Positions 7,698 through 17,263 are shown, numbered from the stretch's first letter. The stretch: DNA of 64,000 nucleotides from Edwardsiella hoshinae NBRC 105699 = ATCC 33379 (GCF_000474215.1 NZ_BAUC01000021.1:62001-126000), one strand, 5' to 3'. Made by a program: numbers and translations. Notes: generated by a model from the letters alone, not told the origin.

Positions 7698-8296
7698 CTA
7701 TAATAAGCGCCGTTAACGTTTCTTGTAGTGTATGTCACAAATCTGACATAAGATTTATTGCATATTACTAGTGTAACTTTTTATTCTCACTCTAATTAGT
7801 TAACTAAATGGTTCAATCCATGCGCTGCGTCCCCCGCCGCTCAGCCGTTTTTCCTGTAGCAGCGAGTGCGGCGCGCGGGTCCCTTGAACCCCGCCACGTT
7901 CAACACACCGACGGGCGGCCTAAGCAGGTGTCCACGGCGGAGACCTGTGCCGGAGCGGAATCCCGGCGCCATCGAGTAAGGACATTTTTTATAAAAATAA
8001 AGAGTTATTGGCCTAACTCGATAATAGTGAAAAAATGTATAACCCACATCTGTACGCTTCAATCAGCATCGCCAGTCGCTGCCATTTGGTGAGTTGCGAC
8101 TGCCTTCCCTCCATCTGTCGCGACGCTCATATCTATCGTTTTGTTATAGATAACACATTAAAAACAATAAATTACTACATTATAATTTCCTCAGTAAATT
8201 TATTACCACACCGGTTAATGCTTTCTCAGAAACGTCGTTTACAAAACTGATAACCGAAGTTACTATAATCAATGAAACCAATGAGGTCATTACTCA
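7698..8296. other. 599-bp intergenic region, no gene supported
   Basis: AT-rich DNA at both ends (7698-7815 and about 7980-8296) flanks a clearly GC-rich core (about 7818-7975). Short ORFs in the core on both strands have no recognisable protein character. The right end must hold the emrR promoter, including the likely EmrR operator. The core might be an RNA gene or a relic; nothing identifies it. Confidence 0.4.
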
Positions 8297-8815
8297 ATGC
8301 CACGTTCTATCACTCAAATCGAAGAAATGCTGAAGCAACGCGCAAAGCGGCAGAAAGATTTTCCCTATCAGGAGATCCTGCTGACCCGCCTGTGCATGCA
8401 CATGCAGAATAAGTTGCTAGAAAACCGCAACAAGATGCTGAAAGAACAAGGGATTAATGAGACGCTGTTCATGGCGTTGATTACGCTGGATGCGCAAGAG
8501 GACTACAGTATTCAACCTTCCGAACTCAGCGCGGCGTTAGGATCATCGCGTACCAATGCGACCCGTATCGCCGATGAGTTGGAGAAGCGGGGTTGGATTG
8601 AGCGGCACGAAAGCGACAATGACCGTCGTTGTCTGCATCTGCACCTGACGGAGGCAGGAAAGGCATTTTTAGCTGAAATCATTCCACCACAGCATAAGTG
8701 TCTACACTTCTTATGGTCAACGTTAACACAGGAAGAGCAACAACAATTGGAAGTGTTGACACGTAAGCTGTTATCGCGCATTGAAGAGATGGAGCAATCA
8801 GGATTGACACAGTAA
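8297..8815 (+). CDS. emrR: MarR-family repressor of the emrAB efflux genes
   Basis: 172 residues; closely matches E. coli EmrR/Mpr[21 protein letters not shown] and the winged-helix segment [20 protein letters not shown] are essentially identical to my memory of that protein, and [16 protein letters not shown] forms the wing. EmrR is a dimeric repressor that leaves its operator when it binds uncouplers or other hydrophobic drugs, and so opens its own operon. The gene is followed in the same direction by emrA and emrB, as in E. coli, although the gap to emrA (369 bp) is much longer than usual, so a second promoter there is possible. ATG at 8297 is supported by GAGG seven bases upstream. Confidence 0.95.
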   Translation: MPRSITQIEEMLKQRAKRQKDFPYQEILLTRLCMHMQNKLLENRNKMLKEQGINETLFMALITLDAQEDYSIQPSELSAALGSSRTNATRIADELEKRGWIERHESDNDRRCLHLHLTEAGKAFLAEIIPPQHKCLHFLWSTLTQEEQQQLEVLTRKLLSRIEEMEQSGLTQ

Positions 8816-9184
8816 GCGGGTGAGCCGATAACCTCCTTACGCATGTAGACGATCGCGCGTCCGCCCCCTCTGCCTTGACTCGCTGGTTCCCGAGTGTCAC
8901 GGCGGTGGGGTCTATCCACCCGCGCGCGATCCGCCTCCGTTCTCTCTTGCCTATTTTCTCCTCATCCGACGATATAGCGCACGTATCCGCCAGACGATTG
9001 GCATGGCGGTCTGTTTCAATGCGCGGCTAAGACTCTTTACCGTTTGACTCCCTCTGCCACGCCCCCCCTGCGTCTGTCCCTAGCCGCAGGCATGGCGGAG
9101 CGTTAGCCGAGGGCGGCGGGAAATGCATGCAGCATTAAAAAATCATTAAACTCGTAAGAAACAAGAAAAACTCGGAGATACACC
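8816..9184. other. 369-bp gap between emrR and emrA, no gene supported
   Basis: Mostly GC-rich with several short dyads, turning AT-rich over the last 60 bases before emrA, where a ribosome site (CGGAG) is present. No ORF with protein character on either strand. It could hold a second emrAB promoter or an attenuation structure, but nothing recognisable was found. Confidence 0.4.
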
Positions 9185-10360
9185 ATGAGTGACAATGTGG
9201 CGAAACAGGTTCAGCAAGCCCCCGCCCCAAACAAGAAGCGACAACGTAAAACCTGGATGCTGGCGATGACCTGTGTGTTTATTCTGATCGCCCTGGCCTA
9301 TCTAGCCTACTGGTTCATCGTGCTACGTCACCACCAAGATACCGACGACGCCTACGTCACCGGCAACTTGGTGCAGATCAATGCCCAAGTCTCCGGCAGC
9401 GTAACGCAAGTCAATTTCGAAGGCACCGATCTGGTGAAAGCTGGCGATGTGCTGGTCACACTGGATAAAACCGATGCCCAACAAGCCTACGAGCGCGCCA
9501 AGACAGCCTTGGCTAATAGTGTCCGCCAAACCCACCAACTGATGGTCAACGCTAAACAATACCAGGCCAACATCGTCGTGAATCAGGTTGCCCTGAGCAA
9601 GGCTAGCAGCGACTATCAGCGCCGTCTGGCGTTGAGTCGCTCCGGCGCCATCGGCCGTGAAGAGCTGCAACACGCCCAAGATGCGATGGACAGCGCCCGC
9701 GCCGCGCTGGATGTCGCTATCCAACAATACAACGCCAACCAGGCGCTGATCCTGTCGACCCCGCTGGAGAAACAACCGGCCGTCTTGCAAGCGGCGGCGC
9801 AGGTGCGTGATGCCTGGCTGGCCCTTGAGCGTACCCAGATCCGCAGTCCGGTGACCGGCTACGTCTCACAGCGTAGCGTGCAGGTGGGGGCCCAGATCAG
9901 CCCGAATACCCCGCTAATGGCGGTCGTCCCCGCTAATCAGATGTGGGTGGATGCCAACTTTAAAGAGACACAGTTGGCCAATATGCGCATCGGCCAGCCA
10001 GCCACCGTCATCAGCGACATGTATGGCGACAAAGTGGTGTACCAGGGTAAGGTCGTCGGCCTAGATATGGGAACCGGTAGCGCCTTCTCCCTGCTGCCGG
10101 CGCAGAATGCTACCGGTAACTGGATCAAGGTGGTGCAACGTCTGCCGGTACGTATCGAACTGAACGCACAGCAGCTGGCTAAGTACCCGTTGCGTATCGG
10201 TCTCTCCACCCTGGTTACGGTCGACACCGCCAATACCCAAGGCGCGGTGCTGGCCCAGCAAGTCCGTAAGACGCCGGCCTACCAGAGCGACGTACTGAAG
10301 CTGGATCTGGCGCCGGTAAATCGTGAGATCGCCGAGATCATCCAGGCAAATGCCGCTTAA
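9185..10360 (+). CDS. emrA: Membrane-fusion protein of the EmrAB-TolC multidrug efflux pump
   Basis: 391 residues. After a basic cytoplasmic start (KKRQRKTW) comes one membrane span (about 24-48, MLAMTCVFILIALAYLAYWF). Next are the lipoyl-like segment with DTDDAYVTGNLVQINAQVSG, a long alpha-helical hairpin rich in Q/A (about 95-215), and a beta-barrel part with the hallmark RSPVTGYVSQRSVQVGAQIS. EmrA bridges the inner-membrane carrier EmrB and the outer-membrane channel TolC in the periplasm. It lies 17 bp before emrB in one operon under EmrR. Length matches E. coli EmrA (390). Confidence 0.95.
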   Translation: MSDNVAKQVQQAPAPNKKRQRKTWMLAMTCVFILIALAYLAYWFIVLRHHQDTDDAYVTGNLVQINAQVSGSVTQVNFEGTDLVKAGDVLVTLDKTDAQQAYERAKTALANSVRQTHQLMVNAKQYQANIVVNQVALSKASSDYQRRLALSRSGAIGREELQHAQDAMDSARAALDVAIQQYNANQALILSTPLEKQPAVLQAAAQVRDAWLALERTQIRSPVTGYVSQRSVQVGAQISPNTPLMAVVPANQMWVDANFKETQLANMRIGQPATVISDMYGDKVVYQGKVVGLDMGTGSAFSLLPAQNATGNWIKVVQRLPVRIELNAQQLAKYPLRIGLSTLVTVDTANTQGAVLAQQVRKTPAYQSDVLKLDLAPVNREIAEIIQANAA

Positions 10361-10377
10361 TCTGCGCCGAGGTACCC

Positions 10378-11913
10378 GTGCAACAAAAACCGCTTGAAGG
10401 AGCCAAGCTTGCCTGGATGACCATCGCCTTGTCGATGGCGACCTTCATGCAGGTACTGGACTCCACCATCGCCAACGTGGCTATCCCGACCATCTCGGGC
10501 AACCTGGGAGCCTCGAACTCCCAGGGCACCTGGGTGATCACCTCATTCGGGGTGGCGAACGCCATCTCGATCCCCATCACCGGTTGGTTGGCGAAGCGTT
10601 TCGGCGAGGTACGACTATTCCTGTGGTCGACCGGGCTGTTCGCCCTCACCTCTTGGCTGTGCGGAATTTCCCACAGCCTGGAGATGCTGATCCTGTTCCG
10701 CGTACTGCAAGGTCTGGTAGCCGGCCCGTTGATTCCGCTCTCTCAGAGCCTGCTGCTCGGTAACTATCCCCCCGCCAAACGCAATATGGCTTTGGCCCTC
10801 TGGTCGATGACGGTGATCGTCGCCCCGATCTGTGGGCCCATCCTCGGCGGCTATATCAGCGATAACTACCACTGGGGCTGGATCTTCTTCATCAACGTGC
10901 CACTCGGCATCGCGGTGGTGTTGGTGAGCATGTCGACCCTAAAAGGGCGTGAAACACGCATCGAGCATAAACCGATCGATACCGTCGGTCTGGTCCTGCT
11001 GGCGTTAGGTGTCGGCTGCCTACAGGTGATGCTGGACAAAGGGAAGGAGTTGGACTGGTTTAATTCCCCAGAGATCATCCTGTTGACGGTCATCGCCGTG
11101 GTCGCGCTGGTCTTCTTGCTGATCTGGGAATTGACGGATGAACATCCCGTGGTGGATCTGTCGCTGTTCAAGATCCGCAACTTTACCATCGGCGTGCTGT
11201 GTATCAGCCTGGCCTATATGCTCTACTTCGGCGCCATCGTACTGCTGCCACAGTTACTCCAGGAGGTGTATGGTTATACCGCCACCTGGGCTGGCTTGGC
11301 ATCGGCGCCGGTCGGCTTCATTCCGGTGTTGCTGTCGCCGATCATCGGCCGCTTCGGCGCACGTCTCGACATGCGCCGGCTGGTCACCTTTAGCTTCATC
11401 ATGTACGCCATCTGCTTCTACTGGCGCGCCTATAGCTTCGAGCCGGGTATGGACTTCGGTGCCTCAGCGTGGCCGCAGTTTGTGCAAGGCTTCGCCGTGG
11501 CCTGCTTCTTCATGCCACTGACCACCATCAGCCTATCCGGCCTGCCGCCAGATCGCATCGCCGCAGCGTCCAGCCTAAGCAACTTCTGCCGTACTCTGGC
11601 TGGCTCGATCGGGGTATCGATCACCACTACGCTGTGGACGCGGCGTGAGTCGCTGCACCACACCCATCTGGCCGAATCGATCACGCCCTATAACCCCATC
11701 GCCCAGCATGCCTATGGCGAGATGGAGAAGCTTGGGCTGAGCAGCCATCAGGCCTCCGCCCTGATCGCCCAGGACATCACCGCCCAGGGACTGATCATCT
11801 CGGCCAATGAGATCTTCTGGGCCTCGGCCAGCGTTTTCCTGGTGCTGCTGGTGCTGATCTGGTTCGCCAAACCGCCCTTCTCCAGCGCCGGTGACAGCGG
11901 CGGCGCCCATTAA
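10378..11913 (+). CDS. emrB: MFS (DHA2) drug/proton antiporter of the EmrAB-TolC pump
   Basis: 511 residues with 14 predicted spans, a drug:H+ antiporter of the DHA2 group in the inner membrane. It matches E. coli EmrB almost residue for residue, e.g. the span-1 motif FMQVLDSTIANVAIPTI, the loop-2/3 motif GWLAKRFGEVR, and motif C in span 5 (APICGPILGGYISDNYHWGW). The start is GTG at 10378, giving MQQKPLEGAKL, which matches the family. A GGTAC-like ribosome site precedes it. It expels hydrophobic uncouplers and antibiotics such as nalidixic acid in E. coli. No clear terminator was found after it. Confidence 0.95.
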   Translation: MQQKPLEGAKLAWMTIALSMATFMQVLDSTIANVAIPTISGNLGASNSQGTWVITSFGVANAISIPITGWLAKRFGEVRLFLWSTGLFALTSWLCGISHSLEMLILFRVLQGLVAGPLIPLSQSLLLGNYPPAKRNMALALWSMTVIVAPICGPILGGYISDNYHWGWIFFINVPLGIAVVLVSMSTLKGRETRIEHKPIDTVGLVLLALGVGCLQVMLDKGKELDWFNSPEIILLTVIAVVALVFLLIWELTDEHPVVDLSLFKIRNFTIGVLCISLAYMLYFGAIVLLPQLLQEVYGYTATWAGLASAPVGFIPVLLSPIIGRFGARLDMRRLVTFSFIMYAICFYWRAYSFEPGMDFGASAWPQFVQGFAVACFFMPLTTISLSGLPPDRIAAASSLSNFCRTLAGSIGVSITTTLWTRRESLHHTHLAESITPYNPIAQHAYGEMEKLGLSSHQASALIAQDITAQGLIISANEIFWASASVFLVLLVLIWFAKPPFSSAGDSGGAH

Positions 11914-12063
11914 CCCCGCCCCCTTGCCGCGTCGCCCTGTTCCGGGCGGCGTGGCAGTGCCGCTCTGCCAACACCGCCTTCCCTACTCTTTCTCCCATGC
12001 GGTTTCCTGCACGTGAATTCACCATCACCACGACCCGATGCAACAACAAGAATTAAATTGAAA

Positions 12064-12082
12064 TTAAAAGTCATTATCATTT
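12064..12082 (+). promoter_or_regulatory. Fur-box-like site before the iron ABC transporter
   Basis: TTAAAAGTCATTATCATTT keeps the right half of the 19-bp Fur consensus (ATTATCA) well and the left half poorly. It lies about 70 bp before the iron-binding protein gene, where an operator would be expected. Regulation by Fur is an inference. Confidence 0.5.
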
Positions 12083-12150
12083 ACAATCCGTTTCGCTTGG
12101 TACGGCGCCGCAGGTCGCGCGCCGCCCCCCGTTGATATGGAGAACAATCG

Positions 12151-13200
12151 ATGATGCGCACCCTATCCTCCCGCATAAACACTTGGCTACGACTGGGCGC
12201 AGCCAGCCTGCTGTTCGGCCTAAGCACCCTACCTGCCGGTGCGGCCAGTGAATCGCTCACCCTGTATACCACCCGCGAGCCGGGATTAATCAAGCCCCTG
12301 CTCGAAGGATGGAGCCAACAAAGCGGGGTTCAGGTCAATACGGTGTATATCAAGGAGGGGATGTTAGAACGTCTTAAGGCCGAAGGGGCCAACTCACCCG
12401 CCGATCTGTTGATGACCGTCGATGCGGGTAACCTGCTGGATCTGGTCGAAGCTGGCGTGACCCAACCTGTCGACTCGGCCACCTTGACCCAGGCCATCCC
12501 TGCCAACCTGCGCGGTAGCGATAACCAGTGGTTCGCTCTGTCGATGCGTGCTCGCGTGCTGTATATCGCCAAGGATCTACCGGGTAGCGCGATCCAGTAT
12601 GAAGATTTGGCGAAGCCGGAGTGGAGTAAACGTATCTGCATGCGCTCCGGTCAACACCCCTACAACACCGCACTGGTGGCGGCGATGATCGCCCACCAAG
12701 GCGAGGCGAAGACCGAGCAATGGTTGCGCGCCCTCAAGGCCAATCTAGCGCGTAAACCGACCGGCGGTGATCGTGACGTGGCACGCGATATCCTCGGCGG
12801 CATCTGCGACATCGGTATCGCCAACTCTTACTACGTCGGCCAATTGAAGAATGCCAAAGCGGGCAGTGACGCACGCCAATGGGGGGAGGCAATCAACGTG
12901 ATCGCTCCGACCTTCGCCAGCGGCGGCACCCACGTTAATATCAGCGGCGCCGCCGTCGCCCGTCATGCGCCCAATCGTCAAGCGGCCATCCAACTGATGG
13001 AGTACCTGGTTTCGCCCGAAGCGCAACAACGTTATGCGCGCGCCAACTATGAGTACCCGGTACGCCAAGGCGTCGCGCTCGATCCGGTTATCGCCGCGAC
13101 CATCGGCACCATTACCCCGGATCCGTTGCCGTTGAGCGAGATCGTTCAACACCGTAAACAAGCCAGTCTGTTGGTAGATAAAGTTGGCTTCGATCAGTAA
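12151..13200 (+). CDS. Periplasmic ferric-iron-binding protein of an ABC importer (FbpA/FutA type)
   Basis: 349 residues. A signal peptide (about 1-32, ending PAGAASE) precedes a two-lobed binding protein starting SLTLYTTREPGLIKPLL, typical of FbpA/FutA/AfuA. The conserved adjacent tyrosines that bind Fe(III) are seen in GIANSYYVGQL (about residue 226), and the family pattern ARANYEYPVRQGV lies near the C-terminus. It delivers ferric iron to the permease. It is the first gene of a three-gene unit with the permease (overlapping by 17 bp) and the ATPase, behind a Fur-box-like sequence. Two ATG codons are adjacent (12151 and 12154) with GGAG upstream. A thiamine-binding role (TbpA) was considered because of operon layout, but the tandem tyrosines favour iron. 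Confidence 0.85.
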   Translation: MMRTLSSRINTWLRLGAASLLFGLSTLPAGAASESLTLYTTREPGLIKPLLEGWSQQSGVQVNTVYIKEGMLERLKAEGANSPADLLMTVDAGNLLDLVEAGVTQPVDSATLTQAIPANLRGSDNQWFALSMRARVLYIAKDLPGSAIQYEDLAKPEWSKRICMRSGQHPYNTALVAAMIAHQGEAKTEQWLRALKANLARKPTGGDRDVARDILGGICDIGIANSYYVGQLKNAKAGSDARQWGEAINVIAPTFASGGTHVNISGAAVARHAPNRQAAIQLMEYLVSPEAQQRYARANYEYPVRQGVALDPVIAATIGTITPDPLPLSEIVQHRKQASLLVDKVGFDQ

Positions 13201-14863
13201 ATGCCTTCCCCGCCGGTTCGCGCCGGCGGGCGGCCTGCTCCGCTCCCCACTGGCACCCGGTGCCATCTTGGTAGCCCTGCTGGCCGTTACCCCGCTACTC
13301 TCGCTGTTATGGCTGGCGCTGGATGGCGACCTCGCCCATTGGGGCAACCTGCTACGCTATGTCCTGCCGCAAGCCACGCTGAACACCGTGTGGCTGCTGC
13401 TTGGCGTCGCGCTGCTGGCTGGAACCCTTGGCGTCGGCTGTGCCTGGGCGGTCAGCGCCTTCCAATTTCCTGGCCGACGATGGTTGACGTGGGGACTGCT
13501 GCTGCCGCTGGCGATGCCAACCTATATCGTTGCCTTTTCCTGGCTGGATCTGCTGCACCCCATCGGCCCGTTGCAGAGCACATTGCGATTACTGCTTGGC
13601 TACGACAGTCCGCGCCAGTTCCGCCTACCGGATATCCGTTCCGTCAGTGGCGCCATTGTATTATTCAGCCTGGTACTCTACCCCTATATCTATCTGACGA
13701 TGCGAGCGATGTTCATCAGTCAACCCGCCCATCTGCTAGAGGCGGCGCGTACCCTAGGTGAAAACGGACGCGGCACTTTCCTGCGTGTAGTCTTACCGCT
13801 CGCCCGGCCAGCGCTGGCCGTCGGCATTAGCTTGGCGCTGCTGGAGACGCTTAACGATCTCGGTGCCTCCGAGTTTCTCGGTGTGCAGACGCTGACTGTC
13901 GCCGTCTACACCACCTGGATCACCCGCTCCGACATCGCCGCCGCCGCCCAGATCGCCTGTATGATGTTAGGCTTTATCTTCCTGCTATTGACACTGGAAA
14001 TGTATGGCCGCCGCCGCCAACGCTACGCGGGCCGCGGACTACGCACACTCCAGCCACAAGCGCTGCACGGCGTGCGTGCCTGGTTGCTGACGGCGCTGAC
14101 GGCGCTGCCGCTGCTGTTGGGCTTCGTCGTACCACTGCTGCATCTGATCTGGCAGAGCGTCAAGCGGCTCGAAAACCAGCATCTGCCATCGCACGATCTG
14201 TTGGTCGCTCTGGGCAATACCCTGATCTTGGCGCTGAGCGTAACCCTGCTGGCTATCGCAATCAGTCTGGCGCTCGCCTGGTATGCCCGTATCCGAGCGC
14301 TGGCACCAGCCAGCTCACCACTGCGCCGTCTAAGTCTGCGCCTGGCCTCGCTGGGTTATGCCGTACCGGGAACGATCCTCGCCATCGGCTTTATGCCGCC
14401 GGCGCTATACGCCGATCGCTGGCTGGCCAGCATACTGGAGATACGCGGCCTGCCGCTATTTTCCTGCGGCCTGCTACTGGTCCTGTGTTGTACCCTGCGC
14501 TTCCAGACCATCACCCTGGGGGCATTGGATGCCGGACTGGCTCGCATCCCGCCCAGTCTGGAGCAGGCCGCCCGTTCCCTCGGGGCCAACGAGCGCGGCA
14601 CCTTCTGGCGCGTACACCTACCGCTGCTACGTCCGGCGCTGATCGGCAGCGCCCTACTGGTCTTTGCCGATACCATGAAGGAGTTGCCGATCACCCTGCT
14701 GCTGCGTCCGGTGAATGTCGAAACCCTGGCGACCCTACTGTACGCCGAGGCGGCACGCGGCAGCTATGAAGACGGCGCCATCGCCGCGCTGTTGATCGTG
14801 TTGGCCGGCACGTTACCGATGGCCTTGTTGGTTCGCAATCAATTGAAACAGGTGGGAGAATGA
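13184..14863 (+). CDS. Permease of the ferric-iron ABC importer (FbpB type, two fused transmembrane halves)
   Basis: 559 residues with about 12 predicted spans forming two homologous permease halves. Each half has the EAA loop that docks the ATPase: EAARTLGENGRGTFLRVVLP (about residue 186) and EQAARSLGANERGTFWRVHL (about residue 460). It moves iron from the binding protein across the inner membrane. The frame starts at TTG 13184, inside the end of the binding-protein gene. There is no in-frame ATG before the first span, so TTG or another weak start and translational coupling are likely. The first ATG after the upstream stop (13201) is out of frame. It overlaps the ATPase gene by four bases (ATGA). 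Confidence 0.85.
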   Translation: MASISKCLPRRFAPAGGLLRSPLAPGAILVALLAVTPLLSLLWLALDGDLAHWGNLLRYVLPQATLNTVWLLLGVALLAGTLGVGCAWAVSAFQFPGRRWLTWGLLLPLAMPTYIVAFSWLDLLHPIGPLQSTLRLLLGYDSPRQFRLPDIRSVSGAIVLFSLVLYPYIYLTMRAMFISQPAHLLEAARTLGENGRGTFLRVVLPLARPALAVGISLALLETLNDLGASEFLGVQTLTVAVYTTWITRSDIAAAAQIACMMLGFIFLLLTLEMYGRRRQRYAGRGLRTLQPQALHGVRAWLLTALTALPLLLGFVVPLLHLIWQSVKRLENQHLPSHDLLVALGNTLILALSVTLLAIAISLALAWYARIRALAPASSPLRRLSLRLASLGYAVPGTILAIGFMPPALYADRWLASILEIRGLPLFSCGLLLVLCCTLRFQTITLGALDAGLARIPPSLEQAARSLGANERGTFWRVHLPLLRPALIGSALLVFADTMKELPITLLLRPVNVETLATLLYAEAARGSYEDGAIAALLIVLAGTLPMALLVRNQLKQVGE

Positions 14864-15549
14864 TGATGAATAGCCTGGCCCTCAGCCTCGATAATCTGCA
14901 TGTCGGTTATGGCCACGGACGCCATACCCAAACGGTGCTGAACGGCTTCTCTCTGCATCTGCGTCGCGGTGAGTTGGCCAGCCTGCTCGGCGCCTCTGGT
15001 AGCGGCAAGACCACCGTGCTGCGGGCCATCGCCGGCTTTGAACGCCTCAGCCAGGGCAGCATCCACCTCGCAGGACGCTGTGTCGCCTCGCCACAGCACC
15101 ATCTGCCACCCGAGCTGCGCCGTGTCGGCATGGTCTTCCAAGATTATGCGCTGTTTCCACACATTACCGTGGCGCAGAACATCGCCTTCGGCCTACGGCG
15201 TCAACCGCGCCAGCAACAGCAGGCGCGGGTACACGAACTACTGCGTCTGATCGAACTGGAGGGAATCGGCGAGCGCTATCCGCACGCCCTCTCCGGCGGC
15301 CAGCAGCAACGGGTCGCCTTGGCGCGTGCCTTGGCTCCGCAGCCCGATATCGTGTTATTGGATGAGCCCTTCTCCAGTCTGGATGAGGCAACGCGCGAGC
15401 GTCTGGGACAAGAAGTCCGAGCCATCCTCGCCGCCGCCGGTCAGACGGCGTTACTGGTGACCCATAGCGCCCACGAGGCGCGTACGATGGGCGGGCCGAT
15501 CCTGCACATCGCCCAGGGGCGTGCCATCACTTGCGCCGAGGCGGCGTAA
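14860..15549 (+). CDS. ATPase of the ferric-iron ABC importer, short form
   Basis: 229 residues with all nucleotide-binding motifs: Walker A GASGSGKTTV (about 45), Q-loop VFQDYALFPH, signature LSGGQQQR, Walker B DIVLLDEPF and H-loop VTHSAHEA. It powers import through the preceding permease. FbpC-type ATPases are usually about 350 residues, with a C-terminal TOBE/regulatory domain that can bind iron. This one stops soon after the ATPase core (HIAQGRAITCAEAA), so it lacks that domain. In the H-loop region the usual DQxEA is HSAHEA. The four-base overlap with the permease shows a single operon. No frameshifted remnant of the missing domain was recognised downstream. Confidence 0.85.
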   Translation: MMMNSLALSLDNLHVGYGHGRHTQTVLNGFSLHLRRGELASLLGASGSGKTTVLRAIAGFERLSQGSIHLAGRCVASPQHHLPPELRRVGMVFQDYALFPHITVAQNIAFGLRRQPRQQQQARVHELLRLIELEGIGERYPHALSGGQQQRVALARALAPQPDIVLLDEPFSSLDEATRERLGQEVRAILAAAGQTALLVTHSAHEARTMGGPILHIAQGRAITCAEAA

Positions 15550-15655
15550 GTCGGGTAGCGCGAGAGAAGTCACATCGGTAGCCAATCGGAGCGAGAGTTA
15601 ATCGGGGTAAACCGCAGGCTAAGTGCGGTTCTAGGCAGAGAAAGCAAGGGAGCGA

Positions 15656-15686
15656 TAAAAACATCGCCCGGCCTAAGCCGGGCGAT
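15656..15686 (-). terminator. degP terminator
   Basis: Read leftwards, ATCGCCCGGC-TTAG-GCCGGGCGAT is a ten-pair stem followed by GTTTTTATC. It lies about 30 bases past the degP stop. Confidence 0.9.
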
Positions 15687-15714
15687 TAAGGTTGGATAAT
15701 CGGGTGTTGTTGAC

Positions 15715-17127
15715 TTACTGCATCAACAGATACAGGGTGTTATCGCCACGCTGAATGTTCAGCGCCAGAACCGGCGGTTTGGCATCCAGGATCTTACGCA
15801 GCTCACCGATATTGGCGATAGCCTGCTGGTTAACGCCCAGGATGACATCCCCTTTCTGTAGGCCGATACGCGCGGCGGTAGAGCCTTTCTTCACGTTGTC
15901 CACCTTCACGCCCTTGCCACCCGCGGCGTTACTCAACTCGGCACCTTCGATGCCGCTGAAGATATTAGCGGAAGCGACCTGGCTCTGGCTGCTCTGCTCC
16001 AGCGTCGCCTCGACCGTCATCGGCTTACCATCGCGAATGATACCCAGCGACAGCTTACTGCCGACCGGCATGGTGCCGATCTCCGCCCGGAACGAGGCGA
16101 AGCTGGAGATGCTCTTCCCGTTCAGGGAGACGATGACGTCACCCGCCTTCAGCCCCGCCTTCGCGGCGGCGGACTTCGGCAGCACCTGACTAATGAAAGC
16201 ACCACGCTGGGCGTCGATCTTCATCGCCTTGGCCAGTTCGGAGTTCAACTCGGTCCCCATGATGCCCAACTCGCCACGTTTCACTTGACCGTATTCAACC
16301 ATCTGACCGGTCAAGTTTTTCACCATGTTGCTCGGAATGGCGAAGCCGATACCGATGTTCCCGCCGTCCGGTGCCAAGATCGCGGTGTTGATGCCGATCA
16401 GATCCCCGTTCAGGTTCACCAGCGCACCACCGGAGTTACCCCGGTTGATGGCCGCATCGGTCTGGATAAAGTTTTCGTAGTTCTCGACATTCAAGCCGCT
16501 ACGCCCCAAGGCAGAGACGATACCGGAGGTCACGGTCTCACCCAGGCCATACGGGTTACCGATCGCCACCGCATAATCACCGACGCGCAGTTTGTCGGAG
16601 TCAGCCATCTTGATGGCAGTCAGGTTCTTAGCATCTTTCAGTTGGATCAGCGCGATATCGGTACGCGGATCGGTGCCAATCACCTTGGCATCGAAGCGAC
16701 GACCATCGCTCAACTGCACCTTGATGCTATCGGCATTCGCCACGACGTGATTGTTGGTCACCACGTAGCCCTTGGCCGCGTCGATAATCACCCCGGAGCC
16801 CAGCGCCTTAAAGCGCTCTTTAGACGGTGCATTGCCGCCGCCTTGGCACAGGGGGGAACCCCCGAATGGGGAACCAGGCTGGCACAACGGGGAGTCTTCA
16901 CCGAAAAATTGTTGGAACTGCGACGGCACATTGTTATTGACGGTCGCACTGCCCTCAACGTTGATGCTGACCACAGACGGCATCACTTTCTCCAGCATTG
17001 GCGCCAGACTCGGCAATGCCTGAGCAGTGGTGGCGGAAGAAGTCTCTGCCGCGCTGGCGGACATCGGGCTCAGCGCCATACCCAGGCTCAATGCGACGGC
17101 ACTCAATACTAAAGTGGTTTTTTTCAT
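15715..17127 (-). CDS. degP: Periplasmic serine protease / chaperone DegP (HtrA)
   Basis: 470 residues from the ATG at 17127 (E. coli 474). A signal peptide (MKKTTLVLSAVALSLGMALS, cleaved after SASA) leads to the trypsin-like domain. The catalytic triad is visible: His in VVTNNHVV, Asp in DPRTDIALI and Ser in NRGNSGGALV. The regulatory LA loop with its Cys pair (PLCQPGSPF, PLCQGGG) is present. Two PDZ domains follow (about 275-370 and 380-470). DegP degrades or refolds misfolded envelope proteins and assembles into cages. The longer frame upstream to 17205 is rejected because the signal peptide starts at 17127. It is downstream of dgt in the same direction with a 219-bp gap holding a sigma-E-like promoter. 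A terminator follows. Confidence 0.97.
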   Translation of the reverse strand: MKKTTLVLSAVALSLGMALSPMSASAAETSSATTAQALPSLAPMLEKVMPSVVSINVEGSATVNNNVPSQFQQFFGEDSPLCQPGSPFGGSPLCQGGGNAPSKERFKALGSGVIIDAAKGYVVTNNHVVANADSIKVQLSDGRRFDAKVIGTDPRTDIALIQLKDAKNLTAIKMADSDKLRVGDYAVAIGNPYGLGETVTSGIVSALGRSGLNVENYENFIQTDAAINRGNSGGALVNLNGDLIGINTAILAPDGGNIGIGFAIPSNMVKNLTGQMVEYGQVKRGELGIMGTELNSELAKAMKIDAQRGAFISQVLPKSAAAKAGLKAGDVIVSLNGKSISSFASFRAEIGTMPVGSKLSLGIIRDGKPMTVEATLEQSSQSQVASANIFSGIEGAELSNAAGGKGVKVDNVKKGSTAARIGLQKGDVILGVNQQAIANIGELRKILDAKPPVLALNIQRGDNTLYLLMQ

Positions 17128-17236
17128 AGCACGATTTTCTCTCGTATTTAGCAACGATAAAACGGATTCATTCAGTAACATTACTTTTCGTAACGCTACC
17201 ATCACCGCGATACCTCGACAGTGATATTATGTTTAC

Positions 17237-17263
17237 TAAGAGTAGGAAACGGAAATGAAGTTC
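17237..17263 (-). promoter_or_regulatory. Sigma-E-type promoter of degP (predicted)
   Basis: On the minus strand GAACTT, then 16 bases, then TCTTA, about 110-135 bp before the degP start. This is close to the sigma-E pattern GGAACTT-N15/16-TCTRA. E. coli degP is a known sigma-E and Cpx target; here only the sigma-E-like element was noticed. Confidence 0.5.

Noticed and set aside
7808-8092. 94-residue ORF in the region before emrR
   Set aside because: Basic, low-complexity composition, no ribosome site and no family resemblance; it spans GC-rich and AT-rich DNA alike.
12151-15549. Thiamine ABC importer (tbpA-thiPQ) as an alternative for the iron transporter
   Set aside because: Layout and ATPase length are similar, but the binding protein has FbpA/FutA-type tandem tyrosines and family segments, and a Fur-like box is upstream.
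16285-17112. Long ORF opposite degP
   Set aside because: Shadow frame; degP on the other strand is certain.
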